A stretch of 31,899 nt of DNA, from positions 1 to 31,899 of the IMG/VR virus record IMGVR_UViG_3300028837_000945, one strand, 5' to 3'. Positions within the stretch are counted from its first letter, which is position 1; every line of letters starts with the position of its first letter. The DNA comes from a virus. Under the pieces are notes generated by a model that saw nothing but the letters and a program-made list of their open reading frames with translations, was not told the origin of the DNA and searched no databases. A program made the translations under genes and the position numbers. This document shows positions 1 through 7,054 of this stretch, piece after piece.

Positions 1-903
1 ACAGCAGCGGGCAGTCCTGACACGAGTGGTGTCGCGAAACTACTCTACCAGGACTATGTAACTGAGGTGGCGGTTGTGGCTGCTGGTTACAGGCAGGTTA
101 GGATGTTTGCCCAGAACGGCTCAGGAGTCTACGAGTGGTTCGAGCTACAGCCTACCACCAGCGAAGCATTCATCAAGCTGGGCGATGCGGCTGGGATACA
201 CAAGTTCAAGATCAAAGATTCCGTTGGTACTACACAATTCCATGTTAACTCAGACGGTGTAGTAGGCATCTACTACGCTGGCACCCAGGTAGGCGAAATC
301 AGTGCGTTGGACACAACCTGGTTCCGCTTCAACCAGGGGGTAGCCAAGAACATCTACACACCTCGTTACATCAGAGCGGATGGTGGTCTCGCTGCAGGGA
401 ATACTATGCCGGCGGCGGGCGAGCTGCGGACGACTTCTCATGTCTACGTGGGGGGTTCGATCATCACGAGCACGCCATTGGGCTGCCGCGCGATCAGCAC
501 CCAGTCACAGACGATACCGCATAACACAGCAACTGCTCTGTCTTTCAACACTCAGATTCATGATACAGATGGTGGCTTTGCACCCACCAGCACGGCGCTT
601 TATGCTAAGCATGCCGGTTATTACATGGCCGGCGGCGGGGTGGGTTTCAACGGTGTCGCGGCAGCGCGGCTGATGGTCTGTAGCGTCAGGCTCAATGGGG
701 CAACCTACGTGGGCAGCAGCGAACTGCTCGTTGACGAGAACGCTGCTATGACCCTGAACGTTTCGTCCGGGATGTTCTACATGGCAGTCAACCACTACAT
801 CGAGATTGTGGTGTATCAAAACAGCGGCGGAAACATGACCACGATAGCGGCCAGTACCACAAACCAACAGTGGGCTAATGCCTGGCTAGTGCGGGTGGCG
901 TAG
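1..903 (+). CDS. tail fibre protein, C-terminal part (5' end outside window)
   Basis: The frame is open from base 1 to the stop at 901-903, so this is the 3' part of a longer gene. An internal GTG at 67 has no convincing ribosome binding site and is unlikely to be the real start. The visible 300 residues begin with beta-rich fibre-like sequence (FHVNSDGVVGIYYAG). They end in about 140 residues resembling a C1q/TNF-like trimeric jelly roll: alternating hydrophobics, a GYYMAGGGVGF strand, SVRLNG, and a final aromatic strand. Such domains cap phage fibres and bind host surface receptors. The frame matches that of the gene leaving the right edge (30532-31899). If the genome is circular the two form one fibre of about 756 residues. 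Fibre assignment is likely; the receptor is unknown. Confidence 0.7.
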   Translation, partial: TAAGSPDTSGVAKLLYQDYVTEVAVVAAGYRQVRMFAQNGSGVYEWFELQPTTSEAFIKLGDAAGIHKFKIKDSVGTTQFHVNSDGVVGIYYAGTQVGEISALDTTWFRFNQGVAKNIYTPRYIRADGGLAAGNTMPAAGELRTTSHVYVGGSIITSTPLGCRAISTQSQTIPHNTATALSFNTQIHDTDGGFAPTSTALYAKHAGYYMAGGGVGFNGVAAARLMVCSVRLNGATYVGSSELLVDENAAMTLNVSSGMFYMAVNHYIEIVVYQNSGGNMTTIAASTTNQQWANAWLVRVA

Positions 904-912
904 GAGGAAGCT

Positions 913-1620
913 ATGGCTCGTGCTTGGATACCAAACCCCTGGCCTGCCAGAGAGATGTTCCCGCCGCCGGACCGGTACAGTCTTACCCTGAATGGGGAGC
1001 CATACTATGGCACCTGTGCCCCGCTGGCCATTGGCATGGTGACTGGCTACTGGAACCAGCGCAATCCAACCAGGTGGCAAGCGGTGGCCCCACAGACACT
1101 CATAGACACCAACGCGGACAAGTTCTCTGAGTTCGGGATAGGTGTCCACCAGTTCGAGAGCAATCTGCGGGACGCAGGCTACCGGTACAAGACGTACATG
1201 AACTCCGACTTCGACACGCTGCGCACAGTTGTAGGCCGCGAGCCGGTGATTGCCCACGTACAGTGGGAGTTTAGACCAGGCGGCGGGGCACATGTCGTTG
1301 TGGTGCATAAGATTGACCAGGACAACGTATACGTGGCCGATCCTGGCACTGCCACTGAGTACAGCGTGCCGGTCGAGACATTCCGCCATGCCTGGGAGGG
1401 GGATTGGGGTGGGCAGCCTGGCGTCTTTCACGTGGTTGGGCCACCATCCCCCTACTGGAAGGAAACCACCAAAGCAGTACCGCCAAAGCGGGCAGCGAAC
1501 CCGTGGGCAGGGGAGACTCGCCAGTCAAACCGCGCGGTCTCTCAGCCATCCCCTTCGGCCCCGCAGTCTACTGCCCCGTCCGCCTGGCGCAGGCCGGCCT
1601 GGCGCGACAGGAACCTGTAA
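913..1620 (+). CDS. C39-like papain-fold cysteine peptidase (possible lysin or virion peptidase)
   Basis: 235 residues. AGGAGG sits six bases before the ATG and overlaps the end of the fibre gene, so the two are probably co-transcribed. The N-terminal 150 residues look like the peptidase C39-like family: Cys35 in GTCAPLAIGM at the start of a helix, His127 in GGAHVVVV, and Asp143 in YVADPG, in the correct order for a papain-like triad. Residues 150-235 are Pro/Ser/Arg-rich and probably disordered. There is no signal peptide or membrane segment. Known roles of the fold include bacteriocin leader cleavage and peptidoglycan or peptide hydrolysis. As the last gene of the rightward transcript and with no other lysin visible, it is a candidate endolysin or tail-associated peptidase; this role is inference. 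Confidence 0.65.
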   Translation: MARAWIPNPWPAREMFPPPDRYSLTLNGEPYYGTCAPLAIGMVTGYWNQRNPTRWQAVAPQTLIDTNADKFSEFGIGVHQFESNLRDAGYRYKTYMNSDFDTLRTVVGREPVIAHVQWEFRPGGGAHVVVVHKIDQDNVYVADPGTATEYSVPVETFRHAWEGDWGGQPGVFHVVGPPSPYWKETTKAVPPKRAANPWAGETRQSNRAVSQPSPSAPQSTAPSAWRRPAWRDRNL

Positions 1621-1625
1621 ACACA

Positions 1626-1657
1626 AAGAGGGCCAGGACATCACGCCTGGCCCTTTT
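1626..1657. terminator. bidirectional intrinsic terminator
   Basis: An 8-bp GC-rich stem, GGGCCAGG (1630-1637) with CCTGGCCC (1646-1653) and loop ACATCACG, is flanked by AAAGA on the left and TTTT on the right. On either strand the stem is followed by a T-rich tract. It lies between the converging ends of the rightward late genes (stop at 1620) and the leftward block (stop at 1676), as expected for a shared terminator. Confidence 0.85.
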
Positions 1658-1675
1658 GCATGATCGTACCAGTGA

Positions 1676-1999
1676 CTACTTGGCCGCGTCGTTGAGCTTG
1701 ACCGTGAGAGCCATTGTCTCCGGGGTTACCGGCCAGCCGTCCCAGGCGTTGGCGCAGCCCAGGAGTGTGGCGAAGTCGGTATCCTCCAAGGCAATGTCGA
1801 ACTCGGTATGTATGTCCCGGATCGTCAGGCTGCCCGTGGTTGGATCTTCGACCCAGCCGACCTGCTCTTGCTCATCTTCCTTCAGGCGCAGTGTCTCGAT
1901 GATGCGCACGTACATCGGGACTTGCCCCAGCGGGGCTGTGGCGGGCAGGCTCCGCGTGAGCATAAGCCTTTCAATAGCGTTAAGTTTCAGGTTTTTCAT
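1676..1999 (-). CDS. hypothetical protein
   Basis: 107 residues, not recognised. The start is supported by GGAGGAG four bases before the ATG. It is the last gene of the leftward operon, ending just before the bidirectional terminator. The N-terminus is basic and helical (MKNLKLNAIERLMLTRSLP), the middle is acidic (LKEDEQEQVGWVEDP), and no membrane segment or cysteine motif is seen. The N-terminal ~60 residues read like small phage proteins with an 'E..xL..lLP' opening and a charged middle, but no function can be assigned. It lies 22 bases downstream of a 37-residue membrane-like ORF. Confidence 0.7.
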   Translation of the reverse strand: MKNLKLNAIERLMLTRSLPATAPLGQVPMYVRIIETLRLKEDEQEQVGWVEDPTTGSLTIRDIHTEFDIALEDTDFATLLGCANAWDGWPVTPETMALTVKLNDAAK

Positions 2000-2021
2000 C
2001 TTCTCCTCCAGTTCGGGTGAT

Positions 2022-2135
2022 TCACCAGGGCAGGATGGCCCTGGTCAGCAGCACAAAGTCCACGAGTATGCACAAGCCGACCATGCACTGCCACGATTTT
2101 GACATTGTTCTGAATCCAACGAGTAGTTTCTTCAT
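2022..2135 (-). CDS. small membrane protein, 37 residues
   Basis: A short frame starting at an ATG preceded by AGGAGG with six bases of spacing (TACA and adjacent bases), one of the better ribosome binding sites in the window. The product begins MKKLLVGFRTMSKSW and continues with a hydrophobic stretch (CMVGLCILVDFVLLTRAIL, about residues 17-35) long enough for one membrane span. The N-terminus is basic, predicting N-in topology. It fills the gap between the HNH gene and the 107-residue gene, so the operon is tightly packed. The role is unknown; small single-span phage proteins can be lysis or superinfection-exclusion factors, but nothing here shows that. Confidence 0.55.
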   Translation of the reverse strand: MKKLLVGFRTMSKSWQCMVGLCILVDFVLLTRAILPW

Positions 2136-2144
2136 TGTATCCTC

Positions 2145-2774
2145 CTATGCGTCGGCGAGGCGATTGCCACAGCAGATCCGGCACACGCCACTGACCGTGA
2201 TGCCCCCGCCGCATCGCTCGACGATCTGCGGATAAGTCAGGCCCAGCGCCCGCCAGGCCCGGATCTTGCGCGCGCGCCGCCGCTCGAACTCAGTGGCCCG
2301 GACAAGTCCAGGCCCTCCTGTGGCGTACTCCCAGTCCCAGACGGGGCGATAGCCTGGTTCGACCGGGACGGGGGACGCGGGCGTCTTTGCCTGGTCCACG
2401 GCTGCCAGGAAATGCCTCCAGTCCTGGTAGGTAAAGCCCAGGGCGTGGATGGCCACGTCTCGATGATTGCCGGCTGGCGTGTCGTAGCGCAGGTTCTCTG
2501 TCCTGTTGTTGCGGCGGTCGCCATCATTGTGACAGACCACCATTCCCCTGGGGCGTGGGCCAATGAACGTGCGTGCCACCAAGTGGTGCGTCCTCATAGG
2601 CACTGTCTGACCGTCGCGCCGCAGCTGCAGGAGCACGTACCAACGAGGGTTAGTCAGCTTGCTGCTCATCACATACGGCTTGCCGCGCCGGAAACTACGG
2701 ATGCGGCCCAGCGTGCTGGCCTCATATCCCGGAAAGCCCGGAATGGGCCTCCATTCCTCTGTACTATTCTGCAT
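2145..2774 (-). CDS. NUMOD4-HNH endonuclease (homing-type)
   Basis: About 209 residues from the chosen start. An upstream ATG at 2780 directly abuts AGGAGG, whereas the ATG at 2774 has the correct six-base spacing. The N-terminus has a NUMOD4 motif (EEWRPIPGFPGYEASTLGRIRS). An HNH_3-type core follows, with HH around residues 63-64, VVCHNDGDRRNNRTENLR around 79-96, and invariant His/Asn/Asn positions visible. The C-terminal 40 residues look like a helix-turn-helix (RKIRAWRALGLTYPQIVERCG, then GVCRICCG). Such proteins nick DNA and often spread as free-standing homing endonucleases. The gene overlaps the end of the endonuclease VII-like gene and has the 16-bp palindrome 24 bases upstream of its start. 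Confidence 0.88.
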   Translation of the reverse strand: MQNSTEEWRPIPGFPGYEASTLGRIRSFRRGKPYVMSSKLTNPRWYVLLQLRRDGQTVPMRTHHLVARTFIGPRPRGMVVCHNDGDRRNNRTENLRYDTPAGNHRDVAIHALGFTYQDWRHFLAAVDQAKTPASPVPVEPGYRPVWDWEYATGGPGLVRATEFERRRARKIRAWRALGLTYPQIVERCGGGITVSGVCRICCGNRLADA

Positions 2775-3267
2775 CGTCATCCTCCTTGCTCTGTGTTGGT
2801 TCTGCGCGCAGAACTAGGTGCTCTGCGAGCCTAGTCAGGATTTCAGACTCCCAGTCCGCCGCGTTGGCAATCAGGTGGCAGCGCTCGCATAGCAGCCCCG
2901 CAACCCTGCCGTCTACCACATCGGCACGGAACAACTGACCCGGCTTGACGGTGATACCACACCCGAGACAGCGCTCGTTCTGTGCCTGTAGCGCCCTCTG
3001 GTACTCCTCCCACTCAATTCTGTAAAGCCGCCGCACCCGATTGGCCAGGTGATACAGGTTGCCATACTTCTTCTCGTGCGCCCGGCGCTCGCGGCCATAG
3101 TCGCGGTGGCATTGCTTGCACCAGGAGGCCCTGCCCTGTCTGCCCAGGGGATGGACGCTGAACTCTGTAAGCAGCTTCCATTCATGGCATCGGGTGCAGA
3201 CCTTGCCCCATCCACATTCTGCCTGCCATCTCCTGGTTTTCACTTCTTCATCGGTGTAGACTGCCAT
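2764..3267 (-). CDS. recombination endonuclease VII-like protein with degenerate active site
   Basis: 167 residues. An N-terminal zinc ribbon (Cys24, Cys27, Cys50, Cys53) precedes an endonuclease VII-like domain: the IEWEEYQRALQAQNERCLGCG opening with Cys100/Cys103, then GRVAGLLCERCH with Cys127/Cys130, and the closing TRLAEHL. Family members normally carry a DH(D) catalytic motif just before the GLLC segment; here that place reads FRADVVDGRVAG, so the catalytic His appears to be missing. It may be a DNA-binding or structural relative rather than an active resolvase. A GGAGG lies about seven bases before the ATG. The C-terminal codons (VLRAEP) are written by the 16-bp palindrome, and the tail (SKEDDDAE) is acidic. 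Confidence 0.75.
   Translation of the reverse strand: MAVYTDEEVKTRRWQAECGWGKVCTRCHEWKLLTEFSVHPLGRQGRASWCKQCHRDYGRERRAHEKKYGNLYHLANRVRRLYRIEWEEYQRALQAQNERCLGCGITVKPGQLFRADVVDGRVAGLLCERCHLIANAADWESEILTRLAEHLVLRAEPTQSKEDDDAE
2799..2814. repeat. 16-bp palindrome, exact copy
   Basis: GTTCTGCGCGCAGAAC. It lies in the last codons of the endonuclease VII-like gene and 24 bases upstream of the HNH start (2774), just 5' of its AGGAGG. Confidence 0.95.
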
Positions 3268-3285
3268 GTCCTGCCCTCCGGTGTG

Positions 3286-3708
3286 CTAGTGCTTCTTGCA
3301 GGAGGCTTCCATCGCTATCGCAAACCTCTTTTGGGGATCGGTCTCTCCCCCAAAGATGTCGCCCTCCTCGCATGATAGCTCCTCGCGCAGGTCCAGGACC
3401 AGCGCGGCAAACTCAGAGACAAGGCCAAGTTCCCAGTCGCCCCCTGGTACATGATAGGCGAGCAGGTTGAAGGCTGGCTCCAAGAGCACCACAGTGGCCT
3501 GGCACACCTGGCCCTCCCGCGTCATTGGTAGGATCTCGATGCAGGTGACATGGCCCTGTGGCTGCCCACGGAGATACTCGGCCAGTTCCATTTGGAGCTT
3601 CCAGTAAGCCTCGTCCCAGACGGTGGGCTCCTCCTCGTCGATCACCAGGGGCTTGCCAAACACCTCTCGCAGGTCCTTCAGGTATCTTGCGTCAATCTCT
3701 ACTGTCAT
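3286..3708 (-). CDS. hypothetical protein with scaffold-like C-terminal tail
   Basis: 140 residues, starting at the ATG preceded by AGGAGGAGAACC. A longer frame reaching 3873 only reads through the 9-bp repeat array (YTx repeats) and is not the likely product. The body is acidic, with no recognised domain (DARYLKDLREVFGKPLVIDEEEP; later FAALVLDLREELSCEEGD). The last 22 residues follow FGGETDxxKRxAIAxxAS-x-K, which is also the C-terminus of the scaffold protein at 20667-21428. In other phages the scaffold C-terminus binds coat protein, so this protein may be drawn into the procapsid; that is inference. It lies in the replication block, immediately downstream of the iteron-like array. Confidence 0.75.
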   Translation of the reverse strand: MTVEIDARYLKDLREVFGKPLVIDEEEPTVWDEAYWKLQMELAEYLRGQPQGHVTCIEILPMTREGQVCQATVVLLEPAFNLLAYHVPGGDWELGLVSEFAALVLDLREELSCEEGDIFGGETDPQKRFAIAMEASCKKH

Positions 3709-3769
3709 GGTTCTCCTCCTTGTTGTGGTTAGCTTACCAGGTGGGTCAGCCCCACCCCCCTGTAAAACA

Positions 3770-3850
3770 GGTACACTGGGTACACCAGCTACACCGCAGT
3801 GTAGACCGGTGTACGTGGTGTACCCGGTGTACCTGGTGTACTTGGTGTAC
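3770..3850. repeat. array of nine contiguous 9-bp repeats (iteron-like)
   Basis: The array is exactly nine nonamers long with no spacing. Read on the minus strand, five are GTACACCNN in direct orientation (NN = AA, AG, GG, AC, GG), followed by TCTACACTG, then three in inverted orientation (CGGTGTAGC, TGGTGTACC, CAGTGTACC). It begins directly after the stop of the 141-residue gene and ends about 60 bases before the start of the 140-residue gene. The switch in orientation also allows a hairpin (CTACAC CGCA GTGTAG, 3789-3804). Iteron arrays beside replication genes are commonly origins or initiator operators; here that is inference from position and form. Confidence 0.9.
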
Positions 3851-4276
3851 CTATTTGCCTCCTCTAAGGCCAAATCTCTGACCTCCAGGGGAATCCCAAG
3901 AGATCAACAACCCCTTCCCTACTAGGTCTTGGCAGCGCTTGTAGGTATTCTTTGGATCACGGTCCACCCGTGCCAGTATCTGCGTGATAGCTGCGTGCCG
4001 TGGCTCGTTGTCGTCTGAGCCACGACTCTCGCCATGCCCGATGCTTACAGGCTCTGTATTAACAACAAACTCCCTCCGGTCGAAATAGTCGGAGGGCTCG
4101 CTGCCAAGGCAACGCACAAACTCGGCGAGACTCTCGCCAGGAACGACGATCCTGCGGCAATCTTTCATATCAGATAGTGAATACCATCCATCCATCTCTG
4201 CCCCACGCTGTTGAATGCTCAGCCCCCGGTCGTGGAATTCGATCATCCATGCTTCTCTGTACTTGTTCTCAGTCAT
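3851..4276 (-). CDS. small protein with winged-helix-like C-terminus (candidate initiator or regulator)
   Basis: 141 residues from the ATG at 4276, which has AGGAGG five bases upstream; a longer frame to 4369 lacks such a site. The N-terminal 80 residues are unrecognised (MTENKYREAWMIEFHDRGLS, then a charged segment). The C-terminal 45 residues (AAITQILARVDRDPKNTYKR followed by CQDLVGKGLLISW and a GGQRFGL wing) have the pattern of a winged helix-turn-helix. The gene sits between two clusters of related nonamers (3770-3850 and 4308-4419) and directly downstream of the primase-helicase. It is therefore a good candidate to bind those repeats as an initiator or autoregulator; this is inferred from position. 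Confidence 0.65.
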   Translation of the reverse strand: MTENKYREAWMIEFHDRGLSIQQRGAEMDGWYSLSDMKDCRRIVVPGESLAEFVRCLGSEPSDYFDRREFVVNTEPVSIGHGESRGSDDNEPRHAAITQILARVDRDPKNTYKRCQDLVGKGLLISWDSPGGQRFGLRGGK

Positions 4277-4307
4277 CTTATCCTCCTCTGTTGTGTCTGG
4301 TAGCGTA

Positions 4308-4419
4308 CCAGTGTAGGGTGTGTATAGTTTGACGGGTTTTCCAAGACTTTGCATGCAAATTTCCCTCATGTAGGACTTTTCAGAAAAACGCCTAAACTAT
4401 ACACACTATACACTACTGG
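4308..4419. repeat. long inverted repeat built of nonamers related to the iteron array
   Basis: The left arm (4308-4330) and right arm (4394-4419) are imperfect inverted copies with a 12-bp perfect core, TGTGTATAGTTT (4319-4330) and AAACTATACACA (4394-4405), separated by 63 bases. Each arm holds two adjacent nonamers: CTATACACA and CTATACACT at 4397-4414, and on the other strand CTATACACA and CCCTACACT at 4310-4327. These resemble the TCTACACTG/GTACACCNN units at 3770-3850. The right arm overlaps the primase stop codon. The spacer includes the 12-bp palindrome TTTGCATGCAAA (4348-4359). It is a probable binding region upstream of the 141-residue gene. Confidence 0.8.
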
Positions 4420-6922
4420 CCAACAGGCCGATGCCCTCGTAGACCTGTCCCCGGTTCGTGCGGGCCTTTGGAAACTGCTTGCCCAGTCGCAATCCAAAGG
4501 CAGTGATGCTCATGGGCTTGAGGCCGCCGTCTTTCATCCACTCTACATAGGCACGGTAGAGGTCCCGTGCTCCTACCCTGGCACCGTCGCCTATGTGACA
4601 GCAGTCGTCGAAAAACTGGGCCAGGGTGTTCTCGTCATTGCGGTACTCTTCTGTAGCAGCCGCCACACTGGCTGGCGGGCACAGGCCCATCGCTTGGTAG
4701 CTCAAGCATCCTTCTACTAACCAACGGAGGATACCAGGGGCCTCGGCTGCCAGCTTGGCGTCCAGGTCGTTGTCGCGTGGGTATTGCCTCTTACCTTGTG
4801 GCTTATCGACAAACTGTTGGGTGAAAGGCAGTAGCAGTATGCGCTCCCACAGCGCCCAATCCTCAGCATCAGCATGTGGCTTGTGGTTTGTCAGTAGTAT
4901 GATCAGGTGGCTTGGCATAAACGTGATGGGCTTGCCGTACAGAGGGCGTCCTGTTATCTCCCCACCGCCGGTAACGAACTTGACCAGCGCCTCGTTCATC
5001 CGGGCACCCTCTTTGGTCTCACTGGCCCAACCGATGCGCAGTCCCTGTAGTGCACACAGGTGCGGCGTTGCTCCTTCCGGGTTGCTATCCTTCGAGACCA
5101 GCGCCGCAGCATTGATAGGGCCGACGTATACACCCAGCGCGTTGCGCAGTGCTTTCAGCAAGGTGTCCTTGCCGTTGCTGCCACTGCCCCACAGCACCGG
5201 GAACTTGTGCTCATTTGACGTGCCCGTGATGCCGTAGCCCAGCAACCGCTGTACGAAGGCAATTAGTTCCTCGTCGCCAGCGAAGATCTCCTGCAGGAAC
5301 TGTTTCCAGCGTGGGGCTTCTGCGTTGGGCACCCATGGTGTTGGGGCATAAGTCCTGATAAAGTCCTCCGGTAGCCCATCCCTGAGACTGCCGTCTCTCA
5401 AGTTGAGCACCCCGTTGCCCACCCCGAGTAGCCAGGGGTCTTTGTCCCATACGTCACTGGTCAACGCCAGTTCGGGGATGGCGGTTGCCAGGCTGAGCAC
5501 GTTGCCAATGCGGTAGCGGGCGCGCAGGGACTTGGCCCTGTCGCTGAACTCTCTGGCGCGTGCGTGCTTGCCTTTATCGTTGTCATCGGTCTCCAGGATG
5601 TGGGCAGCGGCGTGATAGTACTGCGCAGCCAGGGGACCACTGACCAGGCGGCGCACGAAGAGCATCTTGTCCTCGACCCACCGGTGTTCATCCCAGCGAT
5701 ACCATAGCTGGGCGCTATGATCGTAGATCACCAGGCCGGTGAACATTGTGGCCAGTAGCTCTGCGTCTCCAGTCTCGCCACGTCCCAGGGCTTCTTCCAC
5801 GTCCTCGAAGCTGGCGCGAACGGCCCGCTCCGCTTCTGGCAAACGGGCGGGCACTATGTCCTTGGGCTGCGCCTCTTTCGGCCCACGGGGCTGGGCGAGC
5901 CCGGCCTCGATGCCGCTGCGGATTGTACGCGCGATGTCGGCTTCTGTGAAGCTGGCGTCGATGCCAAGTCCGTGTGCGCAGGCAGTCAGTGCGGCCTCCA
6001 CCCTGTGCCGGTCCAGATAGCCCCCACCTATGATTTGACCCAGGCTGAAGGCACTTGTGTTGAGCCGCACATTACGGTCAACGTGCTGCTGTGCACCAGA
6101 CAGATACACAAGCTCGTTGGCCAGTGCTGTCTCGGCCCACTTATCCCGGCCATTGGCCTTGCCGGTCTGCGGTTGGTTCTGGTTCTGCGCGCAGAACGTA
6201 GTAGGCTCCAGCGGGAGCAGGGCCTCCAGCTCGTCCAGGTCATAGAGCTGGCCCAGGTCGCAGCGGATGAGTGTTACCAGGGGGCGGTCAGGGTATTTGT
6301 AGTTGCGAGTGCCTGGCACCCTCAATACCCTGGCCAGGTCTTTGGTCCCCCCATCTCCTCCGGCGAAGGCAACCCAGCGGTACTGGATGCTTCGCGCTCG
6401 CTCGCGCTGTTCGTCTGTGCGAATGACGAACGGCTGGCGCAGGAGCCAATAGAGATGGTAGCCGTTTCCGCTATCGACAACCGCCGATGGTTGGGGACTG
6501 AGGCCATCTACGTGAGCCAGCGCGCCATCCTTCCCGTTGGAGAAGTCCTTGGCGTCGAGCTCAGCGAACAAGGCATTGACCGCACCGACGTCCTCGATCC
6601 TTGCGCGTTCAGCGATGCCCTTCTCTCTCCGGCTGGGGTGTACGCCGAAGTAGACGTTACCTGAAACGTCGGGAGTAGGGGCAGGGGCACTGGTAGGCCA
6701 CCACTGGCTGGTCTTGGTACTGCCGAACCAGTAGAGCCCCCATGCCCCCTGGCGCATCAAGTGTGACAAGAGCGTGGCCCACTCCTTCTCGCCTGTCTTG
6801 TCGTTTCCCGGCTTCCGTGGTATGCTACTACTATCGGGGAGGGAGGTGCGCCAAGTGTTCTTCTCTTCCTGGGCCGCCCCTGCGCTACCAGGGGTGGCCG
6901 CTTTTGTTACTACATTTGTCAT
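4406..6922 (-). CDS. AEP-type primase fused to SF3 (D5-like) helicase
   Basis: 838 residues; GGAG lies six bases before the ATG. The N-terminal part (about 45-235) resembles RepB/AEP primase-polymerase domains: FAELDAKDF (acidic residues 121-126), SGNGYHLYW (His156), and LARVLRVPGTRNYK (197-209). A linker of about 20 residues (240-260) contains FCAQN encoded by the 16-bp palindrome. The C-terminal half is a D5-type SF3 helicase with Walker A GSGSNGKDT (579-587, Lys585), IGWASET as the Walker B-like segment, ILLTNHKP as motif C, and a WALWERILLLPF arginine-containing element. A winged-helix-like tail ends the protein. It should prime and unwind phage DNA; no DNA polymerase is seen, so host polymerase is probably used. 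Confidence 0.92.
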   Translation of the reverse strand: MTNVVTKAATPGSAGAAQEEKNTWRTSLPDSSSIPRKPGNDKTGEKEWATLLSHLMRQGAWGLYWFGSTKTSQWWPTSAPAPTPDVSGNVYFGVHPSRREKGIAERARIEDVGAVNALFAELDAKDFSNGKDGALAHVDGLSPQPSAVVDSGNGYHLYWLLRQPFVIRTDEQRERARSIQYRWVAFAGGDGGTKDLARVLRVPGTRNYKYPDRPLVTLIRCDLGQLYDLDELEALLPLEPTTFCAQNQNQPQTGKANGRDKWAETALANELVYLSGAQQHVDRNVRLNTSAFSLGQIIGGGYLDRHRVEAALTACAHGLGIDASFTEADIARTIRSGIEAGLAQPRGPKEAQPKDIVPARLPEAERAVRASFEDVEEALGRGETGDAELLATMFTGLVIYDHSAQLWYRWDEHRWVEDKMLFVRRLVSGPLAAQYYHAAAHILETDDNDKGKHARAREFSDRAKSLRARYRIGNVLSLATAIPELALTSDVWDKDPWLLGVGNGVLNLRDGSLRDGLPEDFIRTYAPTPWVPNAEAPRWKQFLQEIFAGDEELIAFVQRLLGYGITGTSNEHKFPVLWGSGSNGKDTLLKALRNALGVYVGPINAAALVSKDSNPEGATPHLCALQGLRIGWASETKEGARMNEALVKFVTGGGEITGRPLYGKPITFMPSHLIILLTNHKPHADAEDWALWERILLLPFTQQFVDKPQGKRQYPRDNDLDAKLAAEAPGILRWLVEGCLSYQAMGLCPPASVAAATEEYRNDENTLAQFFDDCCHIGDGARVGARDLYRAYVEWMKDGGLKPMSITAFGLRLGKQFPKARTNRGQVYEGIGLLASSV
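6182..6197. repeat. 16-bp palindrome, exact copy inside primase gene
   Basis: GTTCTGCGCGCAGAAC. It falls in the linker between primase and helicase parts and is translated as FCAQN (about residues 243-247) before a QNQPQ-rich stretch, a place where inserted codons would be tolerated. Confidence 0.95.
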
Positions 6923-6962
6923 CGTCGTCTCCTGCTATGTATTCCTCCTGTTTTTTGTGGAG

Positions 6963-7054
6963 AGGGGGAGGGAGGGTGTTCAGCCCCCTCCCCCTACTCC
7001 AGCAGCAGGAGGTTGCGGCATGGCAGTGCCGCAACGGCGGGTAGCTAGCCCGCC
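6963..7054. other. cluster of three hairpins between two leftward genes
   Basis: Three inverted repeats occur in tandem: AGGGGGAGGG with CCCTCCCCCT (6963-6972/6986-6995), GTTGCGGCA with TGCCGCAAC (7012-7020/7027-7035), and GGCGGG with CCCGCC (7036-7041/7049-7054), the last spanning the stop of the 121-residue gene. No T-tract follows on either strand, so a canonical intrinsic terminator is not supported. They may stabilise or attenuate the leftward transcript before the primase. Confidence 0.6.

Noticed and set aside
1404-2102. Rightward frame of 232 codons across the bidirectional terminator
   Set aside because: It reads through a strong terminator and opposes leftward genes that have good ribosome binding sites; Ser/Arg/Pro-rich shadow composition.
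3770-3850. Possible CRISPR array or coding YTx repeat
   Set aside because: The units are contiguous nonamers without spacers, so not CRISPR. The frame through them joins the next gene only by lacking a ribosome binding site, while a good start exists at 3708.
6963-6995. G-rich tract as a G-quadruplex or terminator
   Set aside because: Only three clear runs of three or more G occur on the plus strand, and no T-tract follows the stem on either strand.
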